From Bradyrhizobium guangxiense (GTDB lineage Bacteria; Pseudomonadota; Alphaproteobacteria; Rhizobiales; Xanthobacteraceae), in assembly GCF_004114915.1 (NCBI RefSeq), contig NZ_CP022219.1, positions 7,156,949 through 7,220,948 of the forward strand: a stretch of DNA of 64,000 nt. The letters run 5' to 3'. Below are positions 17,845 through 30,222 of this stretch, piece after piece. Each line of letters begins with the position of its first letter. Position 1 is the stretch's first letter. The notes below the pieces were generated by a model that was not told the origin of the DNA, did no database searches, and worked only from the letters and a program-made list of their open reading frames with translations. The position numbers and the translations under genes are program-made.

Positions 17845-18645
17845 TCAGCCCGCGGCAGCCACCGCGCGCTGTGCCATCACCTTGACGAGGTTGGCGCGGT
17901 ACTCCGACGTGCCGTGAATATCGGACAGCAGTCCGCTCGCCGGAATGTTGACGCCGTCGATCGCCGAAGGCGACCAGTTCGCCTTCAGTGCAGCTTCGAT
18001 GGCGCCGACCCGCATCACGCCACTCTGCGACGCTCCGGTCGCTGCGACGCGGATCTCGCCGGACTTCGTCTGCGCAACGAACACCGCGGTCAGCGCGAAG
18101 CGCGAGGCCGGATGCCGCATCTTGGCGTAGCCCGCCTTGGCCGGAACCGGGAACGACACAGCGGTGATGATCTCGCCGTCTTCGAGGGCGGTGGTGAACA
18201 GGCCCTGGAAGAAATCGTCCGCCGCGATCGACCGCTTGTTGGTCTTCACGGTGGCGCCGAGCGCGAGCAGCCCGGCCGGATAGTCCGCGGCGGGGTCGTT
18301 GTTGGCGATCGAGCCGCCGATCGTGCCGCGATAGCGCACGGCTGGATCGCCGATCAGCGAGGCCAGATAGGCGAGCGCCGGAATCGCCTTCTTCGCGGCA
18401 TCGCTGGTCGCGACGTCATAATGCGGCGTGGCGGCCTTGATCGTCAGCGTGTCGCCGGAGGCCTCGACGCCGATCATGTCCTTGATCTTGGCGAGGTCGA
18501 TGACGTCGGAGGGGCTGGCAAGGCGCTGCTTCATGACCGGAAGCAGCGTCTGGCCGCCGGCAAGAAACTTCGACTCGCTGCCCTTGGCGAACAGGCTGGC
18601 GGCCTCGTCGACCGAGGAGGCGCGATGATAGGTGGTCTGGTACAT
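17845..18645 (-). CDS. coxM: CO-dehydrogenase-like FAD-binding medium subunit
   Basis: 266-residue flavoprotein subunit of a xanthine-oxidase-family molybdenum hydroxylase. It passes electrons from the iron-sulfur subunit to an acceptor. FAD motifs are KFLAGGQTLLPVMKQRL (about 26-42) and the TIGGSIANNDPAADYPA loop (about 110-126). The start ATG has AAGGAGG 8 bases upstream. It is the last gene of the S-L-M operon, 13 bases after coxL. Whether the complex oxidises CO or another substrate is not settled by sequence. Confidence 0.9.
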   Translation of the reverse strand: MYQTTYHRASSVDEAASLFAKGSESKFLAGGQTLLPVMKQRLASPSDVIDLAKIKDMIGVEASGDTLTIKAATPHYDVATSDAAKKAIPALAYLASLIGDPAVRYRGTIGGSIANNDPAADYPAGLLALGATVKTNKRSIAADDFFQGLFTTALEDGEIITAVSFPVPAKAGYAKMRHPASRFALTAVFVAQTKSGEIRVAATGASQSGVMRVGAIEAALKANWSPSAIDGVNIPASGLLSDIHGTSEYRANLVKVMAQRAVAAAG

Positions 18646-18658
18646 CTTCGGTCCTCCT

Positions 18659-21001
<2,343 letters not shown>

Positions 21002-21085
21002 GTCTGGTCCTCCCGACCGGAAATTTTATGACTGCGCTTTCCTTCGAAAGCAGCAAGCGGTGGTTTTCTTTCGAGGCGCGCCGCT

Positions 21086-21571
<486 letters not shown>

Positions 21572-22086
21572 GTGGAGTCCTCCCAGGATGATTTTGATTG
21601 GTTCTAATTAGAAACAGCGCAACGGAACTTTGCAACTGGCATTTTGGTGACCTTGCGTCATGGAAAGGTCACCGTGGCAGCCGTCACGGCCTGCGATTCG
21701 ATCATAGGGCTCCAGGCTGTCGCCAACACGTGGCGCAGCCGCAAAGCGGCTTTGGAAAATTCGGTGTCGCGGCCGCTGGCCATGTTGCATGATCGGCGCC
21801 GCGTCCCGCCGCTGCTCGACCGCAAGTTCAGCCCCGTCGCACGTTGCTCTCCCCTGATGTGTTGTTCCTTGGCGTGAATAGGAGCACGGGGCTGCGGCTT
21901 TGTAATCGCGATCTTGGTAGTACGCCGCGGAACGCTAAGCCTTTGATTTTGCTGTGTGTCCCCTCGACCCGCCCAGTGCCTTGCGTCGCAGCCCGGCGCG
22001 ATCGCTCGCCTCCTACTTCCTGGCGATTGATCGACGGCGAGTGCAGCCCTATCCGCACTGAACAAACACAACGGAGGGTGGAAGCG
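21572..22086. other. Divergent intergenic region between coxS and coxG (515 bases)
   Basis: No convincing gene. Short open frames on both strands (about 60-77 codons) lack ribosome-binding sites and recognisable sequence. It must hold the cox promoters. I see no clear palindrome. Confidence 0.4.
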
Positions 22087-22536
22087 ATGCAGATGAACGA
22101 CAGCCAGCGCATTCCGGCGTCGAAAGCGAAGGTGTGGGCCGCGCTCAACGATCCCGAGATTCTCAGGCGCTGCATTCCCGGCTGCCAATCGCTGGAGATG
22201 GCCTCGCCGACGGAGATGACGGCAACGGTGGTGTTGAAGGTCGGCCCGGTGAAGGCGACGTTCAGCGGCAAGGTGACGTTGACCGACATCGATGCGCCCA
22301 ATGGCTATCGCATCGTCGGCGAGGGTGCCGGCGGCGTGGCCGGTTTCGCCAAGGGTGGCGCGAAGGTCAGACTCGCGGAAGAGGCGCCGGACGTCACCAT
22401 CCTGCATTACGAAGCCGAGGCGCAGATCGGCGGCAAGCTCGCTCAGCTCGGCTCCCGGCTGATCGATTCGACCTCGCGAAAACTTGCGGCGAATTTCTTC
22501 GAAAACTTCGCCGCGGTGGTAGCGCCATCATCGTGA
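22087..22536 (+). CDS. coxG: CoxG-like SRPBCC-domain protein
   Basis: 149 residues starting MQMNDSQRIPASKAKVWAAL, the usual CoxG/SRPBCC start, with CIPGCQSLE and a glycine-rich GEGAGGVAGFAKGGAKV stretch. In CO-oxidising bacteria, CoxG helps recruit the enzyme to the membrane and pass electrons to quinone. This copy lacks the long C-terminal membrane-anchor extension seen in full-length CoxG. The start is preceded by GGAGGG. It is divergent from coxSLM, which supports a joint role. Confidence 0.85.
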   Translation: MQMNDSQRIPASKAKVWAALNDPEILRRCIPGCQSLEMASPTEMTATVVLKVGPVKATFSGKVTLTDIDAPNGYRIVGEGAGGVAGFAKGGAKVRLAEEAPDVTILHYEAEAQIGGKLAQLGSRLIDSTSRKLAANFFENFAAVVAPSS

Positions 22537-22797
22537 CTGATGCGCGATCGCGGCGCGATGCTGCCTGGATCCGATGACGCATTTCAAGCGGCAAGAATAG
22601 GGGCAAGACGCAAGCGCGGACAACGAGATGAGCGGCGAAAGCCGCCAATGATTTGCACTACTACCTTCCGCCTATACTAAGCGCGAAAAGCCGATGCTGT
22701 AATTTCGAACGATGGCTCGCAGACGAACTGCGCATCATGGGCGGAACGCGCTCGGGCGCCCAACATGGCGTGCACAACAACATCGTGGAGGGAATAC

Positions 22798-24513
22798 ATG
22801 ACCTTTGGAACGAAGGGATTCTTGGCTGGCATCTCGATGATTGCGATGCTGGCCGCCGTTACTTCAGGCGTTCGCGCCAACGACTCGCTGATCAAGGCGC
22901 AATCCGATTCAAACCAGTGGGCAGTTGCCGGCCACGACTACGGCAATACGCGTTACAGCCCGCTCAAGCAGATTAATACCGAGAATGCCGGCAAGCTGAC
23001 GCTCGCCTATTCGTTCTCGCTGGCCTCGCTGCGCTCGAACGAATCCTCGCCGATCGTCGTCGGCAACACGCTGTATGTCTCGAGCTCCTGGGGGCCGAAA
23101 TACGTCTACGCGCTCGATGCCGCGACGGGGCAGCGCAAATGGACCTGGGAGCCCGAAATTCCCGAGGACGTGCTGCAATACGCCTGCTGTGACGTCAACA
23201 ATCGCGGCGTCTCCTATGCCGATGGAAAGATCTTCGTCGGCCGTCTCGACGGCAAGCTGACGGCGCTCGACGCCGCGACCGGCAAGTCGCTGTGGACGAC
23301 GAAGGTCGTCGACTACAAGCAGGGTTCGGTCATCACCTCGCCGCCGCTGGTGGTGCGCGACAAGGTGATCACCGGCTTCGGTGGCGGCGAGTACGGCGTG
23401 CGCGGCTCGCTCCAGGCCTTCGACATCAACACCGGCAAGCAGCTGTGGCAGACCTTCACGGTCCCCAGTCCGGACGAGCCCGGCGGCGACACCTGGAAGG
23501 GCGATTCCGCCCAGCACGGCGGCGGTGCGGCCTGGCTGGTCGGCTCCTACGATCCCAAGAGCGACACCGTCTATTGGGGCACCAGCAATCCCGGTCCGTG
23601 GAATACCGGCGTTCGTTCGACCGGCGACGGCAATTTCGGCAAGCTGACCAACCTCTACACCGCCTCCACGCTCGCGCTGGATCCCAACACCGGCAAGATC
23701 AAGTGGCACATCCAGACCACGCCGGCCGACGCCTGGGACTATGACGGCGTCAACGAGGCCGTGCTGGCGGATCTGAAGATCGGCGGCAGCACCGTGCCGG
23801 CGCTGATGAAGGCGGACCGCAACGGCTACTTCTTCGTCGCCAACCGTGAGACCGGCAAGGTGCTCTCGGCGGAGAAATACGTCTTCTCCAATTGGGCGAA
23901 GAAGTGGGACGTCAACACCATGCGCGCGGTCGAAGACCCGGACAAGCGTCCAGGGCCGGGCCATCCCGCCAAGGACATCTGCCCGAACTTGATCGGCGGC
24001 AAGAACTGGCAACCGATGTCCTTCAATCCGCAGACCGGGCTCGTCTACATCCCCTCGAACAATGTCTGCATGGACTGGTCGGTTTCCGACGTCGCCTACA
24101 AGCGCGGCGTGTTCTATCTGGGTGCCGAGTTCCCGACCAAGGAAGGTCCCGGCGGCTTCCTCGGCGAGCTTGTGGCCTGGGATCCGATCGCGCAGAAGAA
24201 GGTGTGGTCGATCAAGGAAGACCTGCCGTTCAACGGCGGCACGCTGACCACCGGCGGCGGCCTCGTGTTCGCCGGCAACATCCATGGCGACTTCCGCGCT
24301 ATTGATGCGAAGTCCGGCAAGGTGCTGTGGAGCAAGAATCTCGGCTCCGGCATCGGCGCAGGCCCGGTGACCTACAGTGTCGACGGCAAGCAATACGTCG
24401 CCATCGTCGTCGGCCGCACGGCAGCATTGCCCGCGTTCCTGGGCGAGGTTGGGAAGAAGATGACGGCCGCAGCTCCCGAGGGCGGTTCGCTCTTCGTGTT
24501 CTCCGTCCAGTGA
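22798..24513 (+). CDS. PQQ-dependent alcohol dehydrogenase, lanthanide-type active site
   Basis: Periplasmic quinoprotein of the methanol/ethanol family, 571 residues. A signal peptide ends near GVRAND, followed by an eight-bladed propeller (repeats such as YALDAATGQRKW and LTALDAATGKSLW). The adjacent Cys pair at 130-131 (YACCDVN) forms the family's unusual disulfide. The catalytic Asp314 is followed by Asp316 (WDYDGVNE). The Asp two residues on is the marker of lanthanide-dependent enzymes; calcium enzymes have Ala, Ser or Thr there. The start has GGAGGGA upstream. The next gene encodes its likely cytochrome partner. Substrate class (methanol, ethanol or other) is unsure. Confidence 0.9.
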   Translation: MTFGTKGFLAGISMIAMLAAVTSGVRANDSLIKAQSDSNQWAVAGHDYGNTRYSPLKQINTENAGKLTLAYSFSLASLRSNESSPIVVGNTLYVSSSWGPKYVYALDAATGQRKWTWEPEIPEDVLQYACCDVNNRGVSYADGKIFVGRLDGKLTALDAATGKSLWTTKVVDYKQGSVITSPPLVVRDKVITGFGGGEYGVRGSLQAFDINTGKQLWQTFTVPSPDEPGGDTWKGDSAQHGGGAAWLVGSYDPKSDTVYWGTSNPGPWNTGVRSTGDGNFGKLTNLYTASTLALDPNTGKIKWHIQTTPADAWDYDGVNEAVLADLKIGGSTVPALMKADRNGYFFVANRETGKVLSAEKYVFSNWAKKWDVNTMRAVEDPDKRPGPGHPAKDICPNLIGGKNWQPMSFNPQTGLVYIPSNNVCMDWSVSDVAYKRGVFYLGAEFPTKEGPGGFLGELVAWDPIAQKKVWSIKEDLPFNGGTLTTGGGLVFAGNIHGDFRAIDAKSGKVLWSKNLGSGIGAGPVTYSVDGKQYVAIVVGRTAALPAFLGEVGKKMTAAAPEGGSLFVFSVQ

Positions 24514-24647
24514 CGACTCGCGCGCGTATCCCGAAGGAGACGGGATACGCGCGTGCTTTCTCGACATCGCGCGGCGACGGCACAGGCCGGATCTCGAGTG
24601 AGGTCCCTTGCCGCAACGCCTGGTCCAGCAATTCCCAACTTCCGGAG

Positions 24648-25844
24648 ATGAGGATGCGTCCGATCAATCCAGGAAACGGCAACAACCTGCATCGCGCCAC
24701 CGCGGGACGGCTCGCAGTTGCCGCCGCGGCCGCGCTGATCGCATCGACCGCAGCCGTCCATGCCGACGAGATCAAGCCGTTCCGTCTGTGTGCCGATCCG
24801 ACCAACCTGCCGTTCTCGAGCGATAATCCGTCGCAGCCGGGCTTCTATGTCGAGATCGGCCGAGCGCTGGCGCAGGCCCTCGGCCAACCCATCACTTACG
24901 ATTGGTACAAATCCTATTTCGGCAAGCGCACCGTGCGGGTCACGTTGCTGGGCAAGCAATGCGACGCCATGATCGGCCTGCCGCGCTCGGAGGATTTCAT
25001 GGGGCCTGCCGTGATCTTCTCCAACACCATTGCCAAGGAGGGCTACGCCCTGGTCACGGCAAAGGGTCAGGTGATCGGTGGTGTCGACGACCTCAGGGGC
25101 AAGCGCGTCGCCGTCCAGTACGCCAGCACCCCGCAAAACCTGCTTGCGACCCGTGACGACATCCAGAAGGTGACCGTGCTGTCGCCCGAGGAGGCCATGC
25201 AGGCACTCGACCAGGGCAGGGCGGATGTTGCCTTCATCTGGGGGCCGGTCGCCGGCTGGCTGAACATGACCGATTACAAGGATCGCTATCAGATCCGACT
25301 CACCGAAGGCGAAGGCCTGTCATGGGATGCCGCGATCGGCTTCGCGAAGGGGTCGACCGAGCTCCGCGATCGTGTCGACGCGATCCTGCCGACACTTCAG
25401 CGCACAATTGCCGACCTCGCGGTGAAATACGGCTTGCCGGCCGGACAGCCGGTTCGTTTCGGCGCAGCTGAGGCTGTGCCGGCGGGAGCCACGGTCGGAA
25501 CGGGCCCCGGGGCGGGCGTGGCGCAGGTCGCAAATGTGGTGGCAACCGAGACCAAGGGCGATGCAGCGGCGCCGAATGCGGAAATCGCCGGTGCGGGCAA
25601 GGAGATCTTCAACGGAACCTGCGCGCATTGCCACGGCCCCGACGCCATCCAGAGCGAACGGAAGATCGACCTGCGGCTGTTGCGTCACCGCTACGGCGAC
25701 GACATGCGCGACACGTTCTGGAAGACCGTGCATGAGGGGCGCCCCGCCAAGGGCATGCCGGCCTGGAAGGAAGTCTTCACCGACGATCAGTTCGCCAGCA
25801 TCTATTCGTTCCTGCTAACGGTCCAGGTCGAATCGAACGACTGA
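24648..25844 (+). CDS. Fusion of XoxJ-like periplasmic binding protein and c-type cytochrome
   Basis: The 398-residue periplasmic protein has a long signal peptide (AAAALIASTAAVHA), then a family-3 solute-binding-like domain (about 38-270; RLCADPTNLPFSSDNPSQPG, YDWYKSYFGKRTVRVTLLGK). An Ala/Gly-rich linker (about 275-310) leads to a monohaem cytochrome c domain with CAHCHG (about 322-327) and a likely Met ligand in GMPAW. In methylotrophs, XoxJ and cytochrome XoxG are separate partners of the lanthanide dehydrogenase; here both appear joined. It probably docks to the dehydrogenase and takes its electrons. The start is the ATG within GGAGATGAGG, 134 bases after the dehydrogenase. Confidence 0.85.
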   Translation: MRMRPINPGNGNNLHRATAGRLAVAAAAALIASTAAVHADEIKPFRLCADPTNLPFSSDNPSQPGFYVEIGRALAQALGQPITYDWYKSYFGKRTVRVTLLGKQCDAMIGLPRSEDFMGPAVIFSNTIAKEGYALVTAKGQVIGGVDDLRGKRVAVQYASTPQNLLATRDDIQKVTVLSPEEAMQALDQGRADVAFIWGPVAGWLNMTDYKDRYQIRLTEGEGLSWDAAIGFAKGSTELRDRVDAILPTLQRTIADLAVKYGLPAGQPVRFGAAEAVPAGATVGTGPGAGVAQVANVVATETKGDAAAPNAEIAGAGKEIFNGTCAHCHGPDAIQSERKIDLRLLRHRYGDDMRDTFWKTVHEGRPAKGMPAWKEVFTDDQFASIYSFLLTVQVESND

Positions 25845-25968
25845 ACGGGCTTGACCGGACGGGATCGGGAAGATGTGGTAGCGTTTACCCCTGCATCTTT
25901 CCGGCGCCGGAATCGGCACAGGACGGGTGCGCTGCTGCCGCACCTGCGGTGGATCCTTGGAAGGCGCC

Positions 25969-26655
25969 ATGGCCAGCTTCCTGATCATCGACGATCATCC
26001 GCTGTTTCGCGAAGCGCTTGGCAATGCAGTGCGGCTGGCCCTGCCGGAGGCTCGCATCCTGGAGGCGATGTCGATCGAGGACGCGCTGGAGATCCTGTCG
26101 GCCGAGCAGGGGATCGACCTCGCGCTGCTCGATCTGTCGTTGCCGGATGCGACCGGCTTCTCCGGTTTCCTCCGCTTGCGCGAAACATATCCGCGCCTGC
26201 CGGTTGCCATCGTCTCGAGCGAGGAGGACCAGCACGTGGTCCGCGAGGCGCTGGCGCTCGGCGCGGCCGGTTATCTGCCGAAGTCGACGTCGAAGCGCGA
26301 GCTGGCCCAGTCGATCGAGGGCGTGCTCTCCGGCTCAGTCTCGGTGCCGCGAGACTTCGTGGCGACGCCGCAGCGGCGCAAAGCCGAGACCAGCAAGGCC
26401 CTCGAGGTCAAGCTCCGCGAGCTCACGCCGCAGCAGATTAGGGTCCTGGACCTGCTGCGTCGCGGTTACCCCAATCGGCAGATTGCGCAGGAGCTTCAGC
26501 TCGCCGAATCCACGGTCAAGGCGCACATCACCGAGATCCTGCGCAAGCTCGGGCTGTTCAGCCGCAACAAGGCGATCATCGAGATCGGCAAGATGGAACT
26601 GCCCGATCCCAGGAACCGCGCCTATGCGAAGGCCGACCGCGGGAGGCCGCAATGA
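25969..26655 (+). CDS. NarL/LuxR-type response regulator (AgmR/ErbR-like), first copy
   Basis: The 228-residue protein has an N-terminal receiver domain (FLIIDDHPLFREAL, acidic pair DD; phospho-acceptor Asp in LALLDLSLPD near residue 54; Lys in YLPKSTSK) and a C-terminal LuxR helix-turn-helix (LTPQQIRVLDLLRRGYPNRQ, then AESTVKAHITEILRKL). It likely activates the PQQ-dehydrogenase genes, as AgmR/ErbR-type regulators do in pseudomonads. A paralogous gene follows 100 bases downstream. The start is the ATG after GGAAGG; the frame continues upstream without support. Confidence 0.88.
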   Translation: MASFLIIDDHPLFREALGNAVRLALPEARILEAMSIEDALEILSAEQGIDLALLDLSLPDATGFSGFLRLRETYPRLPVAIVSSEEDQHVVREALALGAAGYLPKSTSKRELAQSIEGVLSGSVSVPRDFVATPQRRKAETSKALEVKLRELTPQQIRVLDLLRRGYPNRQIAQELQLAESTVKAHITEILRKLGLFSRNKAIIEIGKMELPDPRNRAYAKADRGRPQ

Positions 26656-26755
26656 TCCGCGCCGCCATTGTTGATCTCGATCAACCCGGCCCGCGCGGTC
26701 TGATACATCCTGCTTCAAGCTCGAAGTCTGGCAACGATTTGGAAATGGCTGACGT

Positions 26756-27445
26756 GTGACGCGATTTCTGATTGTCGAAGACCATCCGTTGTTTCGCGAG
26801 GCGCTCGAAGGCGCGCTGCAGATGGTGGCGCCCGGGGCCGAGATCTTGCAGGCAATTTCGGTCGACGGCGCGCTGGAGCAGCTGTCCACGGGCGCGGAGC
26901 TCGATCTCCTCCTGCTCGATCTGTCGATGCCGGGCACGACCGGCCTCTCGGGCGTCGTTCGCATCCGCAAGGCCTTCCCGAAGGTCCCCGTCGTCATCGT
27001 GTCGGGACATCAGGATCCCAAGATCATCTCCGGCGCGCTGTCGCTCGGCGTGGCCGGCTACATCTTCAAATCCTCGTCCAAGCAGGAGCTCGCCCGGTCG
27101 ATCGGTGAGGCGCTGCAGGGTCTCGTCTGCATTCCCGACGCCTATCGTGCACTCCGGCCGCAGCGGGCCCCCAGTCCCGCTCATGATCTGCTGAAGCGGC
27201 TGCATAACCTGACCCCGCAGCAATTGCGGGTGCTCGAAATGCTCAAGCGCGGTCTCCAGAACAAGCAGATCGCCTATGAATTGAAGATTTCCGAGACCAC
27301 CGTGAAGGTCCACGTCTCCGACATCCTGCGCAAGCTGAATGTGCTGAGCCGCACCAAGGCGATCGTCGAAATGTCGAAGATCGATTTTGCGACGCTGGCG
27401 AGCGACGGGAGCCGGGCGAAGCACGATCGCGCACAGTCGGAGTAG
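26756..27445 (+). CDS. NarL/LuxR-type response regulator (AgmR/ErbR-like), second copy
   Basis: 229 residues with the same architecture as the preceding regulator. The receiver has FLIVEDHPLFREAL, a phospho-acceptor in LLLLDLSMPG, and YIFKSSSK. The LuxR domain is LTPQQLRVLEMLKRGLQNKQ with ETTVKVHVSDILRKLNVLSR. The two proteins are clearly a tandem duplication that has diverged. The start is GTG. The stop lies 7 bases from the stop of the convergent hybrid kinase, which is the natural candidate to phosphorylate one or both. Confidence 0.88.
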   Translation: MTRFLIVEDHPLFREALEGALQMVAPGAEILQAISVDGALEQLSTGAELDLLLLDLSMPGTTGLSGVVRIRKAFPKVPVVIVSGHQDPKIISGALSLGVAGYIFKSSSKQELARSIGEALQGLVCIPDAYRALRPQRAPSPAHDLLKRLHNLTPQQLRVLEMLKRGLQNKQIAYELKISETTVKVHVSDILRKLNVLSRTKAIVEMSKIDFATLASDGSRAKHDRAQSE

Positions 27446-27452
27446 AAGGCCG

Positions 27453-28811
27453 TCACGTCAGCAGGAACGACAACAATGCGCGCATCTCGGCAGGCTTGAC
27501 CGGCTTCTTCAGCACTTCGAGGCCGGAGAGGCTCGCTTGCTTTGCGGCCTTCTCGGAGTAATCGGCGGTGATGATCATCGCCGGCACATCGAGCCTCAGG
27601 TGCTCCCGGATGTCGGCTATCGCCGACAATCCGCTCTCGCCGTGATCGAGATGAAGATCGGCGATCACCGCATCGGGTGCGCCGCCGAGCTCACTGAGGC
27701 GCTGCAGTGCGTCCGCCGCCGATGGGGTGGTCGCGACGTCGCAGCCCCACCCTTCCAGCAGGGCGGCCATCGCCTCGGAGCCGGACGGATCATTCTCGAC
27801 CAGCAGGATCTTGGCGCCTTCGAGGCCGCCATATTGACGTTCACTGAGCTTGATCTCGTGCACCTCGTCGGTGACCTCAGCGAGATCGGCGGGCTCAAGC
27901 TCCAGGACGAACGTCGACCCCTTGCCGACCTGCGACGACAGCCGCACCTCGTGCCGGAGCACCGTCGCGAAGCGGCGAACGATGGAGAGACCGAGCCCGA
28001 ACCCGGCCTGGTCGGTAGCGCTGGCTTCTCCGCGCTGGAATTCGCGAAAGATAGCCTCCTGCTGCGCCGGTGCAATTCCTGGTCCGGTATCGGAGACCTG
28101 GACGCAGATGCGGTCGTTTCGGCGCCTGCACCCCATCACGACGCCGCCGCTGCGGGTGTAGCGGATGGCGTTGGCGAGCAGATTTTGCAGGATGCGCCGG
28201 AGCATCATCGCGTCCGACGACACCGCGAGCGGCGAGCTGCGGATGCGTAAGGACAGACCTTGCCGTGCGGCGATCGGCGCGAATTCGTTGCGAAGCTGCT
28301 CGAACAGCGGCGCCAGCGCCAACGGACGCACGTCGGGCCTGAGCGCGCCGGCGTCGAGCTTGGCGATCTCCAGCAACGACCGCAACAGGTCCTCCAGCGT
28401 CACCAGCGAGCGGTCGACCTGGTCGATCAGAAGACCCGCCTCCTGCGCCTCCATCATCTCGGCCAGCGCCGAGAGCGTCAGGCGCGCGGCGTTCAGCGGC
28501 TGCAACAGATCGTGGGTGACCGAGATCAGGACCGACGATTTCAGCGAGCTTGCGGCCTCGGCCTGCTGCTTGGCACGATACAGACCCTCATTGGCGCGTT
28601 CGATCGAATGCAGCGCCTCGCGCAACTGGTAGGTCCGGTCCCGGACCTGGCGGTCGAGCGCGATCGCGGTCTCGAACAGCGAGAAGGCGTTGAGCTGCTG
28701 GTCCATCGAGCGCTCGACGCGGGACATCAGCGCGGCATTGATTTTCTTCAGCTTCGCAGTTTCCCGCTGCAGCTGCTCGACCGTGTCAGGGTCCCGCCAA
28801 AGCTCCGTCAC
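27453..28811 (-). CDS. Hybrid histidine kinase with C-terminal receiver (NahK/ErcS'-like)
   Basis: 452 residues, no membrane helix, so cytoplasmic. An N-terminal coiled coil (about 10-90) leads to a dimerisation/phospho-acceptor helix (VLISVTHDLLQPLNAARL, His about 103) and an ATPase domain (NLLANAIRYTRSGGV, SDTGPGIA, FGLGLSIVRR). A receiver domain (about 330-452) has its acceptor Asp in VIADLHLD. The start is GTG overlapping the FIST gene stop by four bases (GTGA), showing coupling. Cytoplasmic kinases encoded with a FIST protein are regulated by it in the NosP/NahK pathway. Confidence 0.88.
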   Translation of the reverse strand: MTELWRDPDTVEQLQRETAKLKKINAALMSRVERSMDQQLNAFSLFETAIALDRQVRDRTYQLREALHSIERANEGLYRAKQQAEAASSLKSSVLISVTHDLLQPLNAARLTLSALAEMMEAQEAGLLIDQVDRSLVTLEDLLRSLLEIAKLDAGALRPDVRPLALAPLFEQLRNEFAPIAARQGLSLRIRSSPLAVSSDAMMLRRILQNLLANAIRYTRSGGVVMGCRRRNDRICVQVSDTGPGIAPAQQEAIFREFQRGEASATDQAGFGLGLSIVRRFATVLRHEVRLSSQVGKGSTFVLELEPADLAEVTDEVHEIKLSERQYGGLEGAKILLVENDPSGSEAMAALLEGWGCDVATTPSAADALQRLSELGGAPDAVIADLHLDHGESGLSAIADIREHLRLDVPAMIITADYSEKAAKQASLSGLEVLKKPVKPAEMRALLSFLLT

Positions 28812-29974
28812 GACGGACGCCTGCCGATGGCGACGCCCGTGAACGTCTGGTTCACGTGCATCGAGCCGAACTGCTCGCCATAGGTATGAAAACCGACCAC
28901 GCGATTCTGGCGGTAGAGCTCGGACATGTCGCGGGCGAGCTGGTGCTGCTCGGCATCGAGCCGGCGCAGCAGGCATTCGAACCCGATATAGAGCGAGACC
29001 TCGCCGATCTGGTCGCGCGTTTCCGCGAAGGCCTCGCGCGTCGTGCCGACGAGGCTGCGCGACGTCGCTGTCGTCAGCACCATGCCTTCGTCGATGGCGC
29101 AAAAGAAGTGCAGCGACCCATCCGGTTCGACGCGCTGGATCGAGCGGGCGTAGTAGGAGCCGCCGACGCGGACCAGAACAGGATGCGAGGCGAACGAGAA
29201 CGGATCGAGCTTGGCGTCCATGATCCCGACGACGCGGGAATATTCCTGAGCCGCGGGCTCGGCGTTTAGCTCCCTGACCGTTCGATTCTCGATGTCGGCC
29301 TCGGTGACCACCATCTTCTGGGGTCGCGGTTCGAAATTGTCACATTTGAAGACCCGGAACGGCAACGACGTGCTCAAGAGGACCAGGAGCGCGGCATTCG
29401 TGTGCGCCTTGCCGTCGAGGAACACCCAGGTCCGCTCGAACCGCATCCCGTCGCCGGCGGATCCACCGACAATCGGAATGTCGTCCAGCGAGGCATAGAT
29501 CGCGGACATCACCGCTTCTTCCCGGCGGCACAGGCCGTCGATCAGGACCAGGCCGAACGGATTTCCGCGCTCGATCTGGGAGGACTCCCGCAGCAATTCC
29601 TGCCGGAGCTCGGCGCCGATCCTGCGGCCGTCCTCGACGCGAAAGCTGTCGAGATTGAGAATGGGGCGCACCACGGCCGAGAAGTCGGCGCGGCTGAAGG
29701 CCAGGGCGACGACGCTGTTCTCGTCCCAGCCGTCAGGCGCCAGCTCGCCGGCGGTGGTGCAGCCGCAGACCGGGATCCCGTCGAAGTGTCGGCTGATCTC
29801 GGCGATGAATTGGTGCGGATCGTAGCTCGGGGAGACAAAGAGCAGAATCAGCGCGAGCTCGTCGGATGGGAGCTGGGCGGCAAGGTCGGCAACGGCCTGC
29901 TCGACGCCCGCGGCCTTCGACTTCGCGACGGCAACGCCAGACGCACCGCCAAACCGAAAGTCGGTTTGCCCCAC
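28808..29974 (-). CDS. FIST-domain sensor (NosP-like)
   Basis: The 388-residue cytoplasmic protein has a FIST_N domain (about 30-230; PVCGCTTAGELAPDGWDENS, IPIVGGSAGDGMRFERTWVF) and a FIST_C domain (about 235-375; PVLVRVGGSYYARSIQRVEP, VVGFHTYGEQFGSMHVNQTF). Some FIST proteins (NosP) bind haem and nitric oxide and inhibit a partner kinase. The kinase gene follows with a four-base overlap, the NosP/NahK arrangement. The start is GTG with GGGAG upstream. Haem binding here is inference. Confidence 0.87.
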   Translation of the reverse strand: MGQTDFRFGGASGVAVAKSKAAGVEQAVADLAAQLPSDELALILLFVSPSYDPHQFIAEISRHFDGIPVCGCTTAGELAPDGWDENSVVALAFSRADFSAVVRPILNLDSFRVEDGRRIGAELRQELLRESSQIERGNPFGLVLIDGLCRREEAVMSAIYASLDDIPIVGGSAGDGMRFERTWVFLDGKAHTNAALLVLLSTSLPFRVFKCDNFEPRPQKMVVTEADIENRTVRELNAEPAAQEYSRVVGIMDAKLDPFSFASHPVLVRVGGSYYARSIQRVEPDGSLHFFCAIDEGMVLTTATSRSLVGTTREAFAETRDQIGEVSLYIGFECLLRRLDAEQHQLARDMSELYRQNRVVGFHTYGEQFGSMHVNQTFTGVAIGRRPS

Positions 29975-30222
29975 TCCGTCTCTCCCTTAAGGTCCCGCTC
30001 GGTCTGACGCCAAGTGCCCGACAAGTGCCCACAGAGTATGGCCTTTTTCGTCTGGTCGCAACCTGGCGGCCGGCTCCGCGGAACGTGTGCTCCGCCCGAA
30101 TGGTCCTTGCTGGACGAATTTACCGCCCCTTGACGATTCTGCCCTAATTTTAATCGCCGGTCTGGGAGGGGCTGCTCCCAGGCTGGGCTGCACATGCAAG
30201 AACAGATCTTTTGGGGGTGGGA

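Noticed and set aside
22909..24567. 552-codon minus-strand frame opposite the PQQ dehydrogenase
   Set aside because: Shadow of a gene with unmistakable quinoprotein motifs.
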